Shown in pieces: positions 13,490 through 30,062 of a DNA stretch of 64,000 nt. This DNA is from Himantopus leucocephalus (taxonomy: Eukaryota; Chordata; Aves; Charadriiformes; Recurvirostridae): positions 920,835 through 984,834 of the forward strand of contig RSEF01000021.1 of NCBI GenBank assembly GCA_003993805.1, given 5' to 3'. The translations under genes were made by a program, and so were the position numbers. Position 1 is the stretch's first letter; each line of letters starts with the position of its first letter. Below the pieces are notes generated by a model that had not been told where the DNA came from, did not search any database, and saw nothing but the letters and a program-made list of their open reading frames with translations.

Positions 13490-14248
13490 GGGGATGAGCC
13501 AAGGGCCCCACCGCTCCCCAGGCAGCCTTTCCACCGGAGCAGCAGACTACCGCCCTGCCGGGACGCGGGCAGCCGTCCCGTCCGGGCTGCAGGTGACGCG
13601 ACACGGCGCACAGGAGTTAGCTCAAGACCGCTCAGCCTCTCAGGCCACCGGCAACCGAAGGGGCCATTGCGGGGTGCTCGGGACACGCTGCCCCTCCCCA
13701 GCCACGCTTCTCCCGGCACCTCAGCTCAACCGGACCGCCCTGATCGCACGCACTCTCCGCGGTAGGGCGGGACGCCATCGCCTGCCCTGGCGCGGCACAA
13801 GGAGCAGCAAGGCGGTCTGCAGTTCGGCGCCCGGGCTTCACGCCGGGCCGCCGCTCCGGCCCCGGGGAGCGCCCAGCGCCGCACGGGGCGGGCCGCCGTC
13901 CGCCTCAGGGAGCCCCCCGGCACGGGCTCGGGCTCGGGCTCGGCGGCCGCGGCGCTGGGGACCTCGGCCGCGACGGGCGTCCCGGGGCGGCGCGGCGCGG
14001 CCCCCCGCGGGCTCTCCGCAAGCAACGCGCGGCCGCCACCTCCGGAGCCCGCGGCCCCCCCGGCGACCGGCGGACACCGCTGTCGCACGGGCCGCGGCGA
14101 CCGAGCGGGGGCGCGGACACCACCGCGGCGGGAGCGCGCCCGGCGCCGCCCCGCGTCACGGGCAACGGGAGCCGCCGGGCGACCGGAGCCGCCTGCCGGG
14201 GTAGCAGCCCTCGGGGCTTGGCAGTGACCCTTCCCTCTTCGGTCCTTT
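13490..14248. promoter_or_regulatory. Unassigned CpG island truncated by an assembly gap
   Basis: GC content and CpG density rise sharply from about 13.49 kb and peak at 13.83-14.18 kb, where CpG dinucleotides occur every few bases. The island lies between the 3' ends of ERRFI1 and PARK7, about 6 kb from the first and 7 kb from the second, so neither gene's promoter explains it. Open frames on both strands are long here only because AT-rich stop codons are rare. It may drive an unannotated transcript or a distal regulatory element; sequence alone cannot tell. Confidence 0.7.
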
Positions 14249-14348
14249 NNNNNNNNNNNNNNNNNNNNNNNNNNNNNNNNNNNNNNNNNNNNNNNNNNNN
14301 NNNNNNNNNNNNNNNNNNNNNNNNNNNNNNNNNNNNNNNNNNNNNNNN
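14249..14348. other. Assembly gap (100 N)
   Basis: Exactly 100 unknown bases occur, the conventional placeholder for a gap of unknown size. It abuts the GC-rich island on the left and a 17-T run on the right, a combination that commonly breaks sequencing. Missing sequence may include more of the island. Confidence 0.99.
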
Positions 14349-14365
14349 TTTTTTTTTTTTTTTTT
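14349..14365 (+). repeat. Poly(T) run at the gap edge
   Basis: Seventeen T residues directly follow the gap. They could be a simple homopolymer or the poly(A) tail of a minus-strand retroposon; no retroposon body can be identified to the right. Confidence 0.7.
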
Positions 14366-17300
14366 AATTACGTTAATGGTGTTAATGATCTGTTGTTCTC
14401 CGAGGAGGAAGGAGAAAAAAAAAAAAAAGCACAAAACAAACGCCCTTATTTATGTTCCAAGGGGTAATTTGAAAGCTGATGGCAAAGCCTGTGTCTTTGT
14501 AAGCTCACGCAGCATTCCAGAGCTGCATTATTCCCAGAGTTTCCGAGTACAAACATTTATTTCTCTTCTGCACAACCACAAGGAAGCAAAAGTACTCCTT
14601 TGCAAAACACACTGGAAGAGCAACCAGCTAACACATCACACATGGCAATGAGAGAAGTGAGCACGGATAACGGCATCTTCTGTTGCCAGCTCTCTCTGAG
14701 ACAGCAATTCCCCACACAACAGCAGATTTCTTCTTAAAAATGCAAATGGCAGTGCTGTGCCCATCGGTGGTCAGACCCATCACCGCTCAAGGCAGTTTGC
14801 CTCCTTCCTATCCGCCAGTCACTATCTTGCCCGGCTGGCGACTTCCGTGTGAGAGGGCTTTTTCCAATTTATGTACAAAACAATACAGCAGAACATGGGA
14901 GCCCCAGACCAGAGCATGTGAAGTAAGCATTGCTTTCTTAGAACTCATTTTAACTTGGAAATGTTTCAATATACAAAAGTAGGCAGCTCACAGAGTTGAT
15001 AGTACTTAAGAGCACAATGTGTGCAAGTTAAAAAGTGGTTTTGAAACTACAGAGACCAGTCTCCCAAAATAACTCATTGAAACTTAACAGCACAGAGAAA
15101 CCAAACGCCTAGTTTAAAGAAGAGCTGTAACTGCAAAAACCTCAATAGAAATACGCCCCTTAAGAGTCCAGCAATGCAAAAATTCCTAAATTCTAGAAGC
15201 AAAAATCCATGAACAGAGTCTTTAAGAACTAGAGTGCTTCCAACTAAGCTACAGCAGAAAGTATCCGTGTTTCCAGGTTTAGAGCCAGCAAATGACACTG
15301 TTATTGCCCAGCACCAAGCCCCATATTCCTAAAGAGCCAACACAGCGGTGCTGCCTGGCAGGGAGCAACAGCAGTAGCTTCTCTATCAACAGCAGACAAG
15401 CAGAGCCAAAAGCATCAGCGACGCCAGCCAGGGCAGCGCCCCACAGTACCTGAGCAAGGAGAGCCGAGCAGGGCAGCAACAGCTTCAGCCAGCAGTCCAG
15501 CAACCGACCATCCAGCAGCTCTGCAGCAGAGGCAAGTCCAAGAGGAAGCCGGGAAGCGCCCTCAGCAAGTCAGGCTCATCAAAGACCAGAGCTGGGCTCG
15601 AGCCTCAGCTTACCTGGAGCTCCTGGGCCACGGGCGGGGGCCTGAGAGGGCACAGGTGAGGCTGCTCAAGGCCACGACGGGCTCAGTGCCCACAGCTGAC
15701 GCTCAACCCTGGAAAAGAACTGTTCCCAAGCTGTTTGAAGGAATGATGGTTGCTGTGCAAGAACATTTTCATTTCTAGGAACTGGCAGCAAATTTAGGCC
15801 CATACTTTGTGTACCCTGAAGTAGAAAGCAGTCTGTCTCAAGCATGTGGTGCTGTAATGCACACAAATTCAAAGGCTCTTATCAAAAACCTGAAAATTGA
15901 CCCTGGGAATTCCCAGTTAGAATACAGGAGACTGACTGATTTCGACAGCTATCAGTAGGGAACTTCACCGATGCTTTAGAACAGAATTACTTCTCTTTTC
16001 ACTACGTTTTGAACAGCAAATAAAAATGCAGAATTAAGGAAAATTCAATTTGCTACTAGACTGGAAGGATTAAGTCACAAAATTACACTTTAAATTTATA
16101 CTCTGCTGGAAAATAAAGATCTTTAAATATCCGGGCATATAGTCAGTCAAACTACACCGTTAGTAGTGGAAGATATCCTCTGTTCAACACACAGCAGATG
16201 AAATTTTCATCGCAGAAGCACCTGCAGGAACACATCCATTTGCATTCAGGGAACTCCTCCGATTCAGAACAGCAGCTCTAGAAGACTGCAAGGAACACTG
16301 AGAATCCCAAAGGAAGTTCTACCATAACCATCAGTGAGCAGAGGACAGTTGCAGGCTTTAGAGCTGTTACTGAACTGAGTATGCACCTGAACCGTGGGCA
16401 AGTTCTGGCTGTGGCTCAGAGTTGTTGCCAGTGCAAACTGTAAAAATAGTTACACCATCGATATTTAGAAATCAGAAAGAGTTGCTCATAAAATCATTAT
16501 GTCCCTCGTCCTGCTGCAAAACTTCAGCAGCTGAGGAAAACTTCCGTGTCACCATTGTCACAGAAGTCTCTCTGGACATAAGTCTGCTCTTTAGAATATA
16601 AGTACTTGCATGAGCTCCTTGGACACCTTTACTTCTTCCTCACTCTACCATTACTGGAATGGCCTTGAATTAAATTGTTAAAGGTATACGAGTACCAATA
16701 AGACTCGAGGGGCTGTAAACCCGACATAGGAAGGAATTATTTAAGGTTATACAAAGGGTATAATTAGAAGCTGCTGAATGAAGTTAAGCAAAAGATCAAC
16801 AAGCCCAAGTATAAAACCTTGCCTCTCAGTCAGTGACACCTTCTAACGTAGAGAACGGTTTTGCAGAAAGCACAAAGGCTCCAGAGCTGCTAAAGAGACT
16901 GAGCACAGAACAGAGCACTGCAATACCCAACTGCTGTGCCACCCAGTGGAGTCCTCAATGCATCTAGACAATACAGAGGAATTACGTCACCTAAAAAACA
17001 GGATACTGGGTTTTACAGGTCTGAACCTGCTTCTGCAGCCCAGTATGTCAGCCCAGTTTCCCAAAGTGTGGCCAGGAAAAGACAAACCAATAATGCTGCC
17101 TAGTCCCTTACCTAGTCATCTGCCGGTTAGATTACTTCGCATACAGGAGACATGGCTTCAGCCCCCTCGCCTCTGGGCTGTGTTGCTGGAGCTGCTCTGT
17201 GCGCACGGAGCTCTGCCAAGTGTCCACGTATGCAGAAAGGCAGATGCTCCTCAACGCGTACACAGGAGGTCTGGCAGTTCTGGAAGGGTCAGGTCTGCCT

Positions 17301-20300
17301 GGGGATGCCTGCCCCACTGAACACACGCCAGCTGAAGGAGCTGGGCCAGTGGCTGAGGTGGCACCTGCTACAGCGATTCACACAACCCGCTCCCAGCCCC
17401 TTCCCTTCCTTGGACACTTCTCAAGAGATGGCAGGGAAGAGGCTGAAGGCCAGACAAATTGTTCCAGCAGGGGCAGCCTGTCCCTTTTTGCTGTCCTTCC
17501 CAGAAACCTTTTAACTTCCCTCCACGTGATGATGCTGCAAGAACTACAGACACTCCATGAAAGTTCAGAGCCGGGGAACATTAGCAGAGTAAGCTGAGAG
17601 ATCAGGGCAGCAGGTAGGCGCATCTGTGCTGGGGCCTGCTTGGATCTCATTTTACACATTTTGCTTTCTTTCTGTACTGCATTTCACACAGACGTAGTGC
17701 AAGACACATGCAAGACCACATTCTAAACTTGCTAAACTGTTATTGAAAATTTTGGGCAACAATTTATTCATTCACTCAGTGTTTTGTTGCTTATTTTTCA
17801 AACTTCAAACATTGCATCCCATGTCCTACTAAAATGTAGTCTCCACGTAACAGCAACACATCCTTTTTCCCCAGAGGTACAGTATGTGAACCTGAAAGAC
17901 AGTATGGATGCAGTGTGCATTATTTCTGTGGCTGGCACCTTCCTACTCCTCTGTTACACGTTTATCTTTCCAACCAAGTCACACATCATCCAGGCTCCTG
18001 GAAGACTGCTGTCTTTTATCACTTTGGCATCGTTGCTTATATCTTGCATCACAATGCATCTTTTTTGTTGAAAGAACAAACAAAATAATCTGATTAAGTA
18101 CCCATTCTTTGCTCTGACAGTCACTGTGGGTTTCATGCCTTGTAGTTAGGTCATACCAAGCAGTATGGCTAGCAAGCTGTCCAAGGCTTGTAATTACTGG
18201 ATGAAGCATACTCCCTCGTGTACTTTTACAGCTGTAAGTACCATTGCGTAGGCTGGTTTGCATCCATTACGGTTGTGCTAGGCTCCACCTATTTGAAAAG
18301 TCATGCCTTTCTCCCTCTAGAAGAGGATCCTTTCTCTGTTGCTCGGCGGGACATGTTCCTGGGTTAGGATTCGTGCCTGCTTACAGTACAGTGCTGTCTG
18401 CTTTGCTTTCCCTTTTTGGAAAGAAACCTGCCAAAGAACTGCAGCAAAACCACACTGCTCACTCTTCACACGTTCTTTGTTTCCTCTGGTTCAGAGCTGC
18501 TTCTTCATTTATAAGCTCCTTCATTCTAAAGGAAAATATTTTTCAGCATCGCAAGTATTCACTGCTGGCACTAGCATCTATGCCATCTTGTGTACAGTCC
18601 TGTTCCAAAGTCATAGAATACTTCCCAATTCAATAAAAGAGCTCACTCTCAATTATGCATTCAAGCCTACGCTGCAACCAGAATCAAGAGAAAAACCCCA
18701 TGCTATTCTTGAGAGATGATACAAGGCATACAGCAGATGCTAACTGACTACCTTCTCAGCAGGAAAACAATCCCCCAAATCCTCCAACTGTCAGGGAACA
18801 AAGCTAGAGAAGAGTGGATGCATTCTGTTCGTTTTAAGCCAAGTTCTGTGGCAGCAAATATCCAGTTACCATAGGCTCTAAAACTAAAGTTTGCCAATAA
18901 TAAAAGGGCACCAAGTTTCTAGTGTTCATGAAACACTGAGTGGAGAAGTACCTCATCTCAACTTTCAGCAGCAGATAAAGGGGATTTTAGGACAGGAGAT
19001 ATGTAACAGCTAGAGAACCCCCGTATGAAACAGACAAGGAGAGAGGAAAAAAACATTTCACAAATTGGAAGGAAATTTTTTTCCCCTCAAATCAGCAAAT
19101 TGCTTCTCAACACTTCCCCCAAGAGGAAAATTAGCATAATCTTAGTCGATACACCTCCCCTAACTTAAGGACTGAGTTAATGACACCTTGGCAGAAACAG
19201 AGAATCCACATAAATTCAGAATTGCTGGACATCTACAATGTAAAAGGTTAAGAACAGGGTCAGCTTTATGAAGAAAACTGTGACACATGCAGCACTACCA
19301 CATTTCATTAACAAAGTCCTTTTTGCTGAATGCAATGAAAGACTCTGCAAGTTAACCAGATACAATGGGCTCTAAGCTCATTTTACTGAGTGCTTTTCGT
19401 ATTACTACTTTAATAGGAGTGTGAAAGCCCAAATATACACATTGAAAACCTCATTTCTGTAAGCTGAACTCTCTCAGCCTTAGAATAAAAAATAAAAATG
19501 TATAATCAAATTTCTGGAAGCCTTAATAATACAAGCATGGAAATATTTTTCTTCTAATGCTATAAAGCAGTACTACAGCCCAGGAATGCACTGCTTTTCC
19601 TGTATTCTGAATCATGCCCATTTACAAACCAAGTGATTATTCCAGATTCTAGGACAAAGAATCTTTCCATCATTTGGGTTACATTTGCATGGCAATACCA
19701 GTTAGACGTGCAGATTTAACAAACATGTCCAATCTTACATAGATTGCAACTTTTTGCATATCTTGAGTATATTTCAAAGCTAGAGAAACATATGGAAGAT
19801 TTCCTAAACAAATTAGAGGCAGAGCATACAGCTAAAGCAGTTCTTCCAGTAGATACTAACAACATAGAGACATTTCTTAATTTGCAAAAGTACCTATGTA
19901 TTTCATTACCAAAATGTAGTAATTGAGAATGAACTTGTTTCCCATTAAAATAAGCAAGCATAAAGGCACCTATGCAGTCATTTTCTAAAGTTCAGACTGT
20001 ACACTTCAGATGTACGCAAAACCAGGTCTCCAGATGCTGTGCTAATGTCAGAGTCCAGTGAGGTGCCACCTCGTAAGCGTGGTTGCTGACAGAGCCAGAT
20101 AACAGCAGAGTTATTTAGTAAAAGAAAGGTAGCAAAGACAAAAATTTATCCCGAATTCTTAATTCTCATGGGGATACAGTTCCACTACTTCCTCCAGAGA
20201 CCTGTCCAGCGACTCCTCTAAACTGACATATGCTCACTTAAGCCAGGCTTGTAGCAAGTTCTGATTTACAGTAAGCAGAAACAAGCACTGCTACTGGTGG

Positions 20301-20582
20301 TAAGCGACTAAGTCCAAACTTCCTGCTTTATGCTGATTACTAGCTGCCTAAATAGCTCAATGGATAGCTGCAGTCATTTAATGTAGAAGACAAATTCCAA
20401 CAGTATCATGGACAACCTGCTAGCTATAGGAACTCCAGGGTGCTTGAAAAGGTAAGAATATTCCTACTTTTAATTTAGTTCTGTGCCGTCTTAGAATTGA
20501 TACTAGTTATTTGCCTTATTTGTATACAAGAAACTAAGTACTGTTTTAACAAACTCTAAGTTACAACTTAATGTATTTCACT
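14366..20582. other. Intergenic DNA between the gap and PARK7
   Basis: No conserved coding exon could be recognised. A moderately GC-rich, CAG-rich patch at about 15.3-15.7 kb contains strong-looking splice donors on both strands, and another GC-richer patch lies at 17.1-17.6 kb. Neither gives a protein with family-like motifs. The rest is AT-rich unique sequence. Confidence 0.5.
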
Positions 20583-20780
20583 GAATCATAGAATATCCTG
20601 AGTTGGAAGAGACCCTTGAGGCTCATCAAGTCCAACCCTTCACTCTGCACAGGGCAATCTAAAGTTAAACCAAGTATCTAAGAGTGTTGTCTAAATGCTT
20701 CTTGAACACCGACAGGCTTTGGGCCATGACCACTTCCCTGGGGAGCTTGTTCCAGTGCTTGATGACCTTCTCATTTCAGC
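20583..20780 (-). mobile_element. CR1-type LINE 3' fragment
   Basis: Reading the - strand, this resembles the 3' end of avian CR1 elements. The + strand begins with the reversed tail (AATCATAGAAT), then GTTGGAAGAGACCCTTGAGG and AAGTCCAACCC, with the downstream GGGGAGCTTGTTCCAGTGCT motif. CR1 is a 5'-truncating retroposon lacking a poly(A) tail, and fragments of this size are typical. It is diverged and carries no coding capacity. The right boundary is approximate. It lies just beyond the 3' end of PARK7. Confidence 0.85.
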
Positions 20781-20904
20781 TCACACTTCAGAAGAACTGT
20801 GTGAGATTCTAGACAGAAGTTGTTTTGAATAGTACATTGCTAGCCATAGTGGTAAAAAGGTTTCATAAGTCTGAGTTGGGAGAAAATACACAAAGAAACA
20901 AAAC

Positions 20905-21207
20905 ACAAGCAGGGTTGCTTCATTTTTATTTACTTGGCAAACATTTTCCCATGTGATTTTTAAATGCCATCCAAGAACTAAGATTATTAAATGCTGGCTG
21001 CTTTTTTGTGATGAAGCTTTTTGCTAACAGGATCTTTTTCCAGAAATAAAGACTATTAGTTTGTTAAGGTATCACAGTTTAGGTAAGTACAGTTGCTAAT
21101 TTCACCCACAATTAAATGGTATTTACAACAGTGCATCTTACAGTTACTCTACAAAGGACGAGACTCTCCATCCGAAATTGTGCTACTCCCTGGCCCACAC
21201 CAGGATT
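20905..21207 (-). other. PARK7: PARK7 3' untranslated region
   Basis: This is the noncoding remainder of the last PARK7 exon, from the stop codon to just past the first minus-strand AATAAA. It is about 0.3 kb, close to the short 3' UTR of mammalian DJ-1. The cleavage point is inferred from the signal. Confidence 0.7.
20925..20930 (-). promoter_or_regulatory. PARK7: PARK7 polyadenylation signal
   Basis: The + strand TTTATT reads AATAAA on the - strand, 278 bases past the stop codon. It is the first canonical signal found downstream. Confidence 0.7.
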
Positions 21208-26870
<5,663 letters not shown>

Positions 26871-28953
26871 CTAGTATGAATCCTTCCTAACGGTTCAGTT
26901 TAACAGTGAGTAATTTGCATTTGTGCATTATCTTTCATTTAAGCCACCTCAAAATGGTTCACTAGCTTTAATTAATATTCATAGCAATCCCATTTAACTG
27001 AAGAGCTTTTTACAAAGAATGCATTATGATATTAAGGGATTAAGAAATTTGTGCAGAGGGAGGCACAGCACATCAGCACCAGAACAGAAAGCAGCTTGGG
27101 CTAATCAAGACTTCACAAGACTTGAGTCTGACAGAGAGAAGGGCTCGAGGTGGGTGGCAGAGCTGTTTTCAATTTGCACACCCTCACTTGTACCCAGACT
27201 ACTGACTCCTACCCAGGTCAGCATTTATAAAAAGCACTTGCATGAGCTTTGACCTCATGTCTGGTATTTAGTTTCCACACAGCGCGCTTCATGAAGAGTT
27301 TCCTGTGACTTATAATGACACGACCAGTGCCCCTGCAAAACCTGAGCAATAGATTTTCTGGGTATTTCACAATTTTGTGGGGGTGAAACGTGTGTGCACA
27401 TGTGTGATGGGGGAGAGCAGACCACAGAATTTAGCAAATGGAACAAACTAGGCTTAAGACTTTTTTTTTTTTTAGCTCCTAAATTCAAGCTGAGGTGAAC
27501 GGCCAAATTTCCATTTGAAGGTTAAGTTAAAGTAACTCTAACTACATCATGAAAAATACACACTAACTCATAGTGGTCTGACAGAAGTCTGTGAAAGCGT
27601 TTGTGGTGTGAGAAGGCATTTCACAGCTCATCCACTCTATGAGACAGGGATTTTTTCCTATCTAGGGACTTTCCATACAGAAATGCACGTAGCACCTGGG
27701 AGCTCTTTATAAAATGAGATCCAGGCTTAGTTACCTACATGAAAGAAAACCATTCCCTCATCCTGCTTCAACTTAATCTGTTTTCAGGTTCACTCCCAAC
27801 TGTTAGCCTCATTTAGAAAGACGCTATTCCTAGAACGCAGTAATATACAGTAGAATGTCCTGCAGCACACAGACCCAGCCCAAGCAGACTAATTCAGTGT
27901 GTCAAATCCTACTTTTAGGGCAGCTTTACGTACTGTGAAATGCAAGGACAACTGAACAAGTACATTCAAATCATAAGTATTGGCAATAACTTCAGGACAA
28001 CCCAGAGCTTCTTAGTAATTCATCTTGAAGGTATACATTGATTCTGCAAAATTATTTTTTGTATGAATTTGACTAAATAGCAACGGGCTACCTGAATAGC
28101 AGAAATACTGCATTTACTTCTCATTGCAGAAAAATACCCTAAATCATAGTTTGTATCCCTCTCTCTCATTAGTTCTTTAGATGCAAATAGGCACCAGGTC
28201 CTGAAAGCTTTTCCTTTTCCCCTAATCTAGCAAAACGCAGTCTCTCCCTACTGTCCTTAGACATTTATCGTAATACACTGACAAATTCTTGAGCATTACT
28301 ACTGTATGTACGTGGGTGCAGATGTAAACAGCTGTCGCGCTGTAAGGCTACCAGGGCAAGGCTGTTAAACGAGAAGGCAGAACCAAGTTACACAGACTAA
28401 CAGCCGCTTCATTTAACGAGCGTAGCAAATACAAGTCCTCCCTTTGCTTCTCCGCGCCAGCACACACGCAGGCGGCCTCACACCTCTAGGCGGAACGTAC
28501 CCCCCGCGCGGGTGCGCGCGCATTTCCCGAGACGGTGCCTTCCGGCAGAGGGCCGGATCAGAACTCTCACCGGTCTCCTCCGGCTGTAAACAAATCCGCC
28601 CCTTCAAGGCGCCGGCCAAGCCGGTAGCCACCGGGGCAAGGGCAGCCGCACGGCTCCGCAGCTCGGCCAGCCCGGACGGAAGGCCTCGTCCCTCCACGTT
28701 CGCGTGTTTATCTCGGGACACGGCGCCATTCGACGCGGCTGAGGCCTCGGGAGACGGCGGGCGCGGGGCGGGGGGGGCCGCGGGGGACCGGTCCCGGGAC
28801 GACAAGCGAGCGCCCCCCCCCCACCCCCCCGGGCGCCACGCGAGTCACCGCGGCCCCGGGACGCCTGCGGGCCCCGCCAAACCCACACCCGCCGCCCGCC
28901 GGGGGGCTCCTCCGGCTGGAGCCGGGCCGGGCCGGGCCGCGGCGGCGACTCAC

Positions 28954-29010
28954 CTCAGCCGAGGCGTGGGCGACTCCGGGCGGCCCCGCCCCTCCCCCGG
29001 CCCGCCCCCG
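28954..29010 (-). other. PARK7: PARK7 noncoding exon 1 and start region
   Basis: On the - strand, CTGAG|GTGAGT gives a near-perfect splice donor whose exon ends at 28954. It splices plausibly to the acceptor CCCTCAG just before 26826, leaving the start codon in exon 2 as in mammals. Immediately upstream on the - strand are two GGGGCGGG-type GC boxes, so transcription probably begins around 28985-29010. The start position is estimated, not seen. Confidence 0.65.
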
Positions 29011-29944
29011 CGGCGCGTGCCTTTGCCAAACCCTCCGCTTTCCTCACGGCCCCTCAGAACGCACCTTCTGGACGGTGCGGGCGGAGAAACCCCGGCCCCG
29101 GCTGTGGGTGCGCGTCCCTGGAGGTGCTCCAGGCCGGGCGGGGCTCTGAGCAGCCCGGTCTCGCGGGAGCTGCCCCTGTCCCTGTCCCTGCCGGGGGGTC
29201 GCGCCAGGCGGGCCCGTAACGGGCCCCCCCGCCCACGCCGCCGGGTGATTCAGGGGCCCCGCTGGGGGCCCTCCGGGGACCGGCGCGGGGGGCCGCGCTG
29301 CCCACACCGAGCTTCGCGCGGAGCGCGCGGCAGCCCGCCCGGGCACGCACGAGCCGAGGGGCGTGTCCGCCTCGCGCCCGCACCGCGCCGGCGAAGGCGC
29401 CGCGTCCCCGCAGCCCCTCCCGCTCCCGTCGGCCCACGCGCCCGGAGAACACCGCCCGCGGCCACGCGCCCGGGCAGGAGCGGCGGGGATTGGCCGCGGG
29501 GAGCCGCAGGGGGCGGGGCGCGGCGGCACCCCCCGCGCTGGTGGCAGCGAACGCCCCCTGCGCGCGCCGGAGGTGCCGCTCCCCGCTCCCCCCCCGACGG
29601 TCCTCGGCGCTCGGTTACCGCTGCGCGGCGGGATCAGCGCCCGCCCAGGCGGTTTCAGACGCGGTATCTCCCTCCGCGGCGGCGGTGTTCGCAGACGCGT
29701 CAGTGCGGCCCACCCCCTCTGCCCTCGCCGCTCAGACTCCCCCCCTCACCCGCGGCCGGGCCGGGCCGCCAAACCACCGCGCCGCCGCGGGGATTCCGCG
29801 CGGGACTCGCCGGGAAGCCCCGGTGGGCAGCGGCGGGCGCTGCCCGGCAGCGCTGAGCGGGCTGCGGGCGCTGCCCGGCAGAGCCGGGGGTCGCGCCGGG
29901 GGAGGGGGGAGGGGGGCGGGGGGGGCGGAAAGCCCCGCCGGGCC

Positions 29945-29954
29945 GGGGTTTCCC
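29945..29954 (+). promoter_or_regulatory. TNFRSF9: Candidate NF-kappa-B site upstream of TNFRSF9
   Basis: GGGGTTTCCC fits the GGGRNNYYCC consensus at every position and lies about 110 bases before the start codon. A near-match (GGGGATTCC) occurs at 29789-29797, and a TGACGCA AP-1/CRE-like motif at 29969-29975. Activation-induced 4-1BB expression in lymphocytes is known to depend on NF-kappa-B and AP-1. In GC-rich DNA such a motif can arise by chance, so function is inferred. Confidence 0.5.
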
Positions 29955-30062
29955 CGCCGCCCCCGGGCTGACGCAGCCGGGCCCTCCGGGGGCGGCCCCT
30001 AAGGGCCGGCGCCCGCCGCCCCGCGCGCACTCCAGCGGGCTGCGCCGCCGCGCACCGACCCC

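Noticed and set aside
13386..14204. A 272-codon open frame in the orphan CpG island
   Set aside because: It has the same GC-driven composition, long frames occur on the opposite strand too, and there are no domain motifs. It may be transcribed, but there is no support for a protein.
28444..29856. A 470-codon open frame on the + strand through the PARK7/TNFRSF9 CpG island
   Set aside because: It is composed almost entirely of Pro, Arg, Gly and Ala, overlaps PARK7 exon 1 and GC boxes, and exists in parallel with long frames in other phases. This is what low stop-codon frequency in GC-rich DNA produces.
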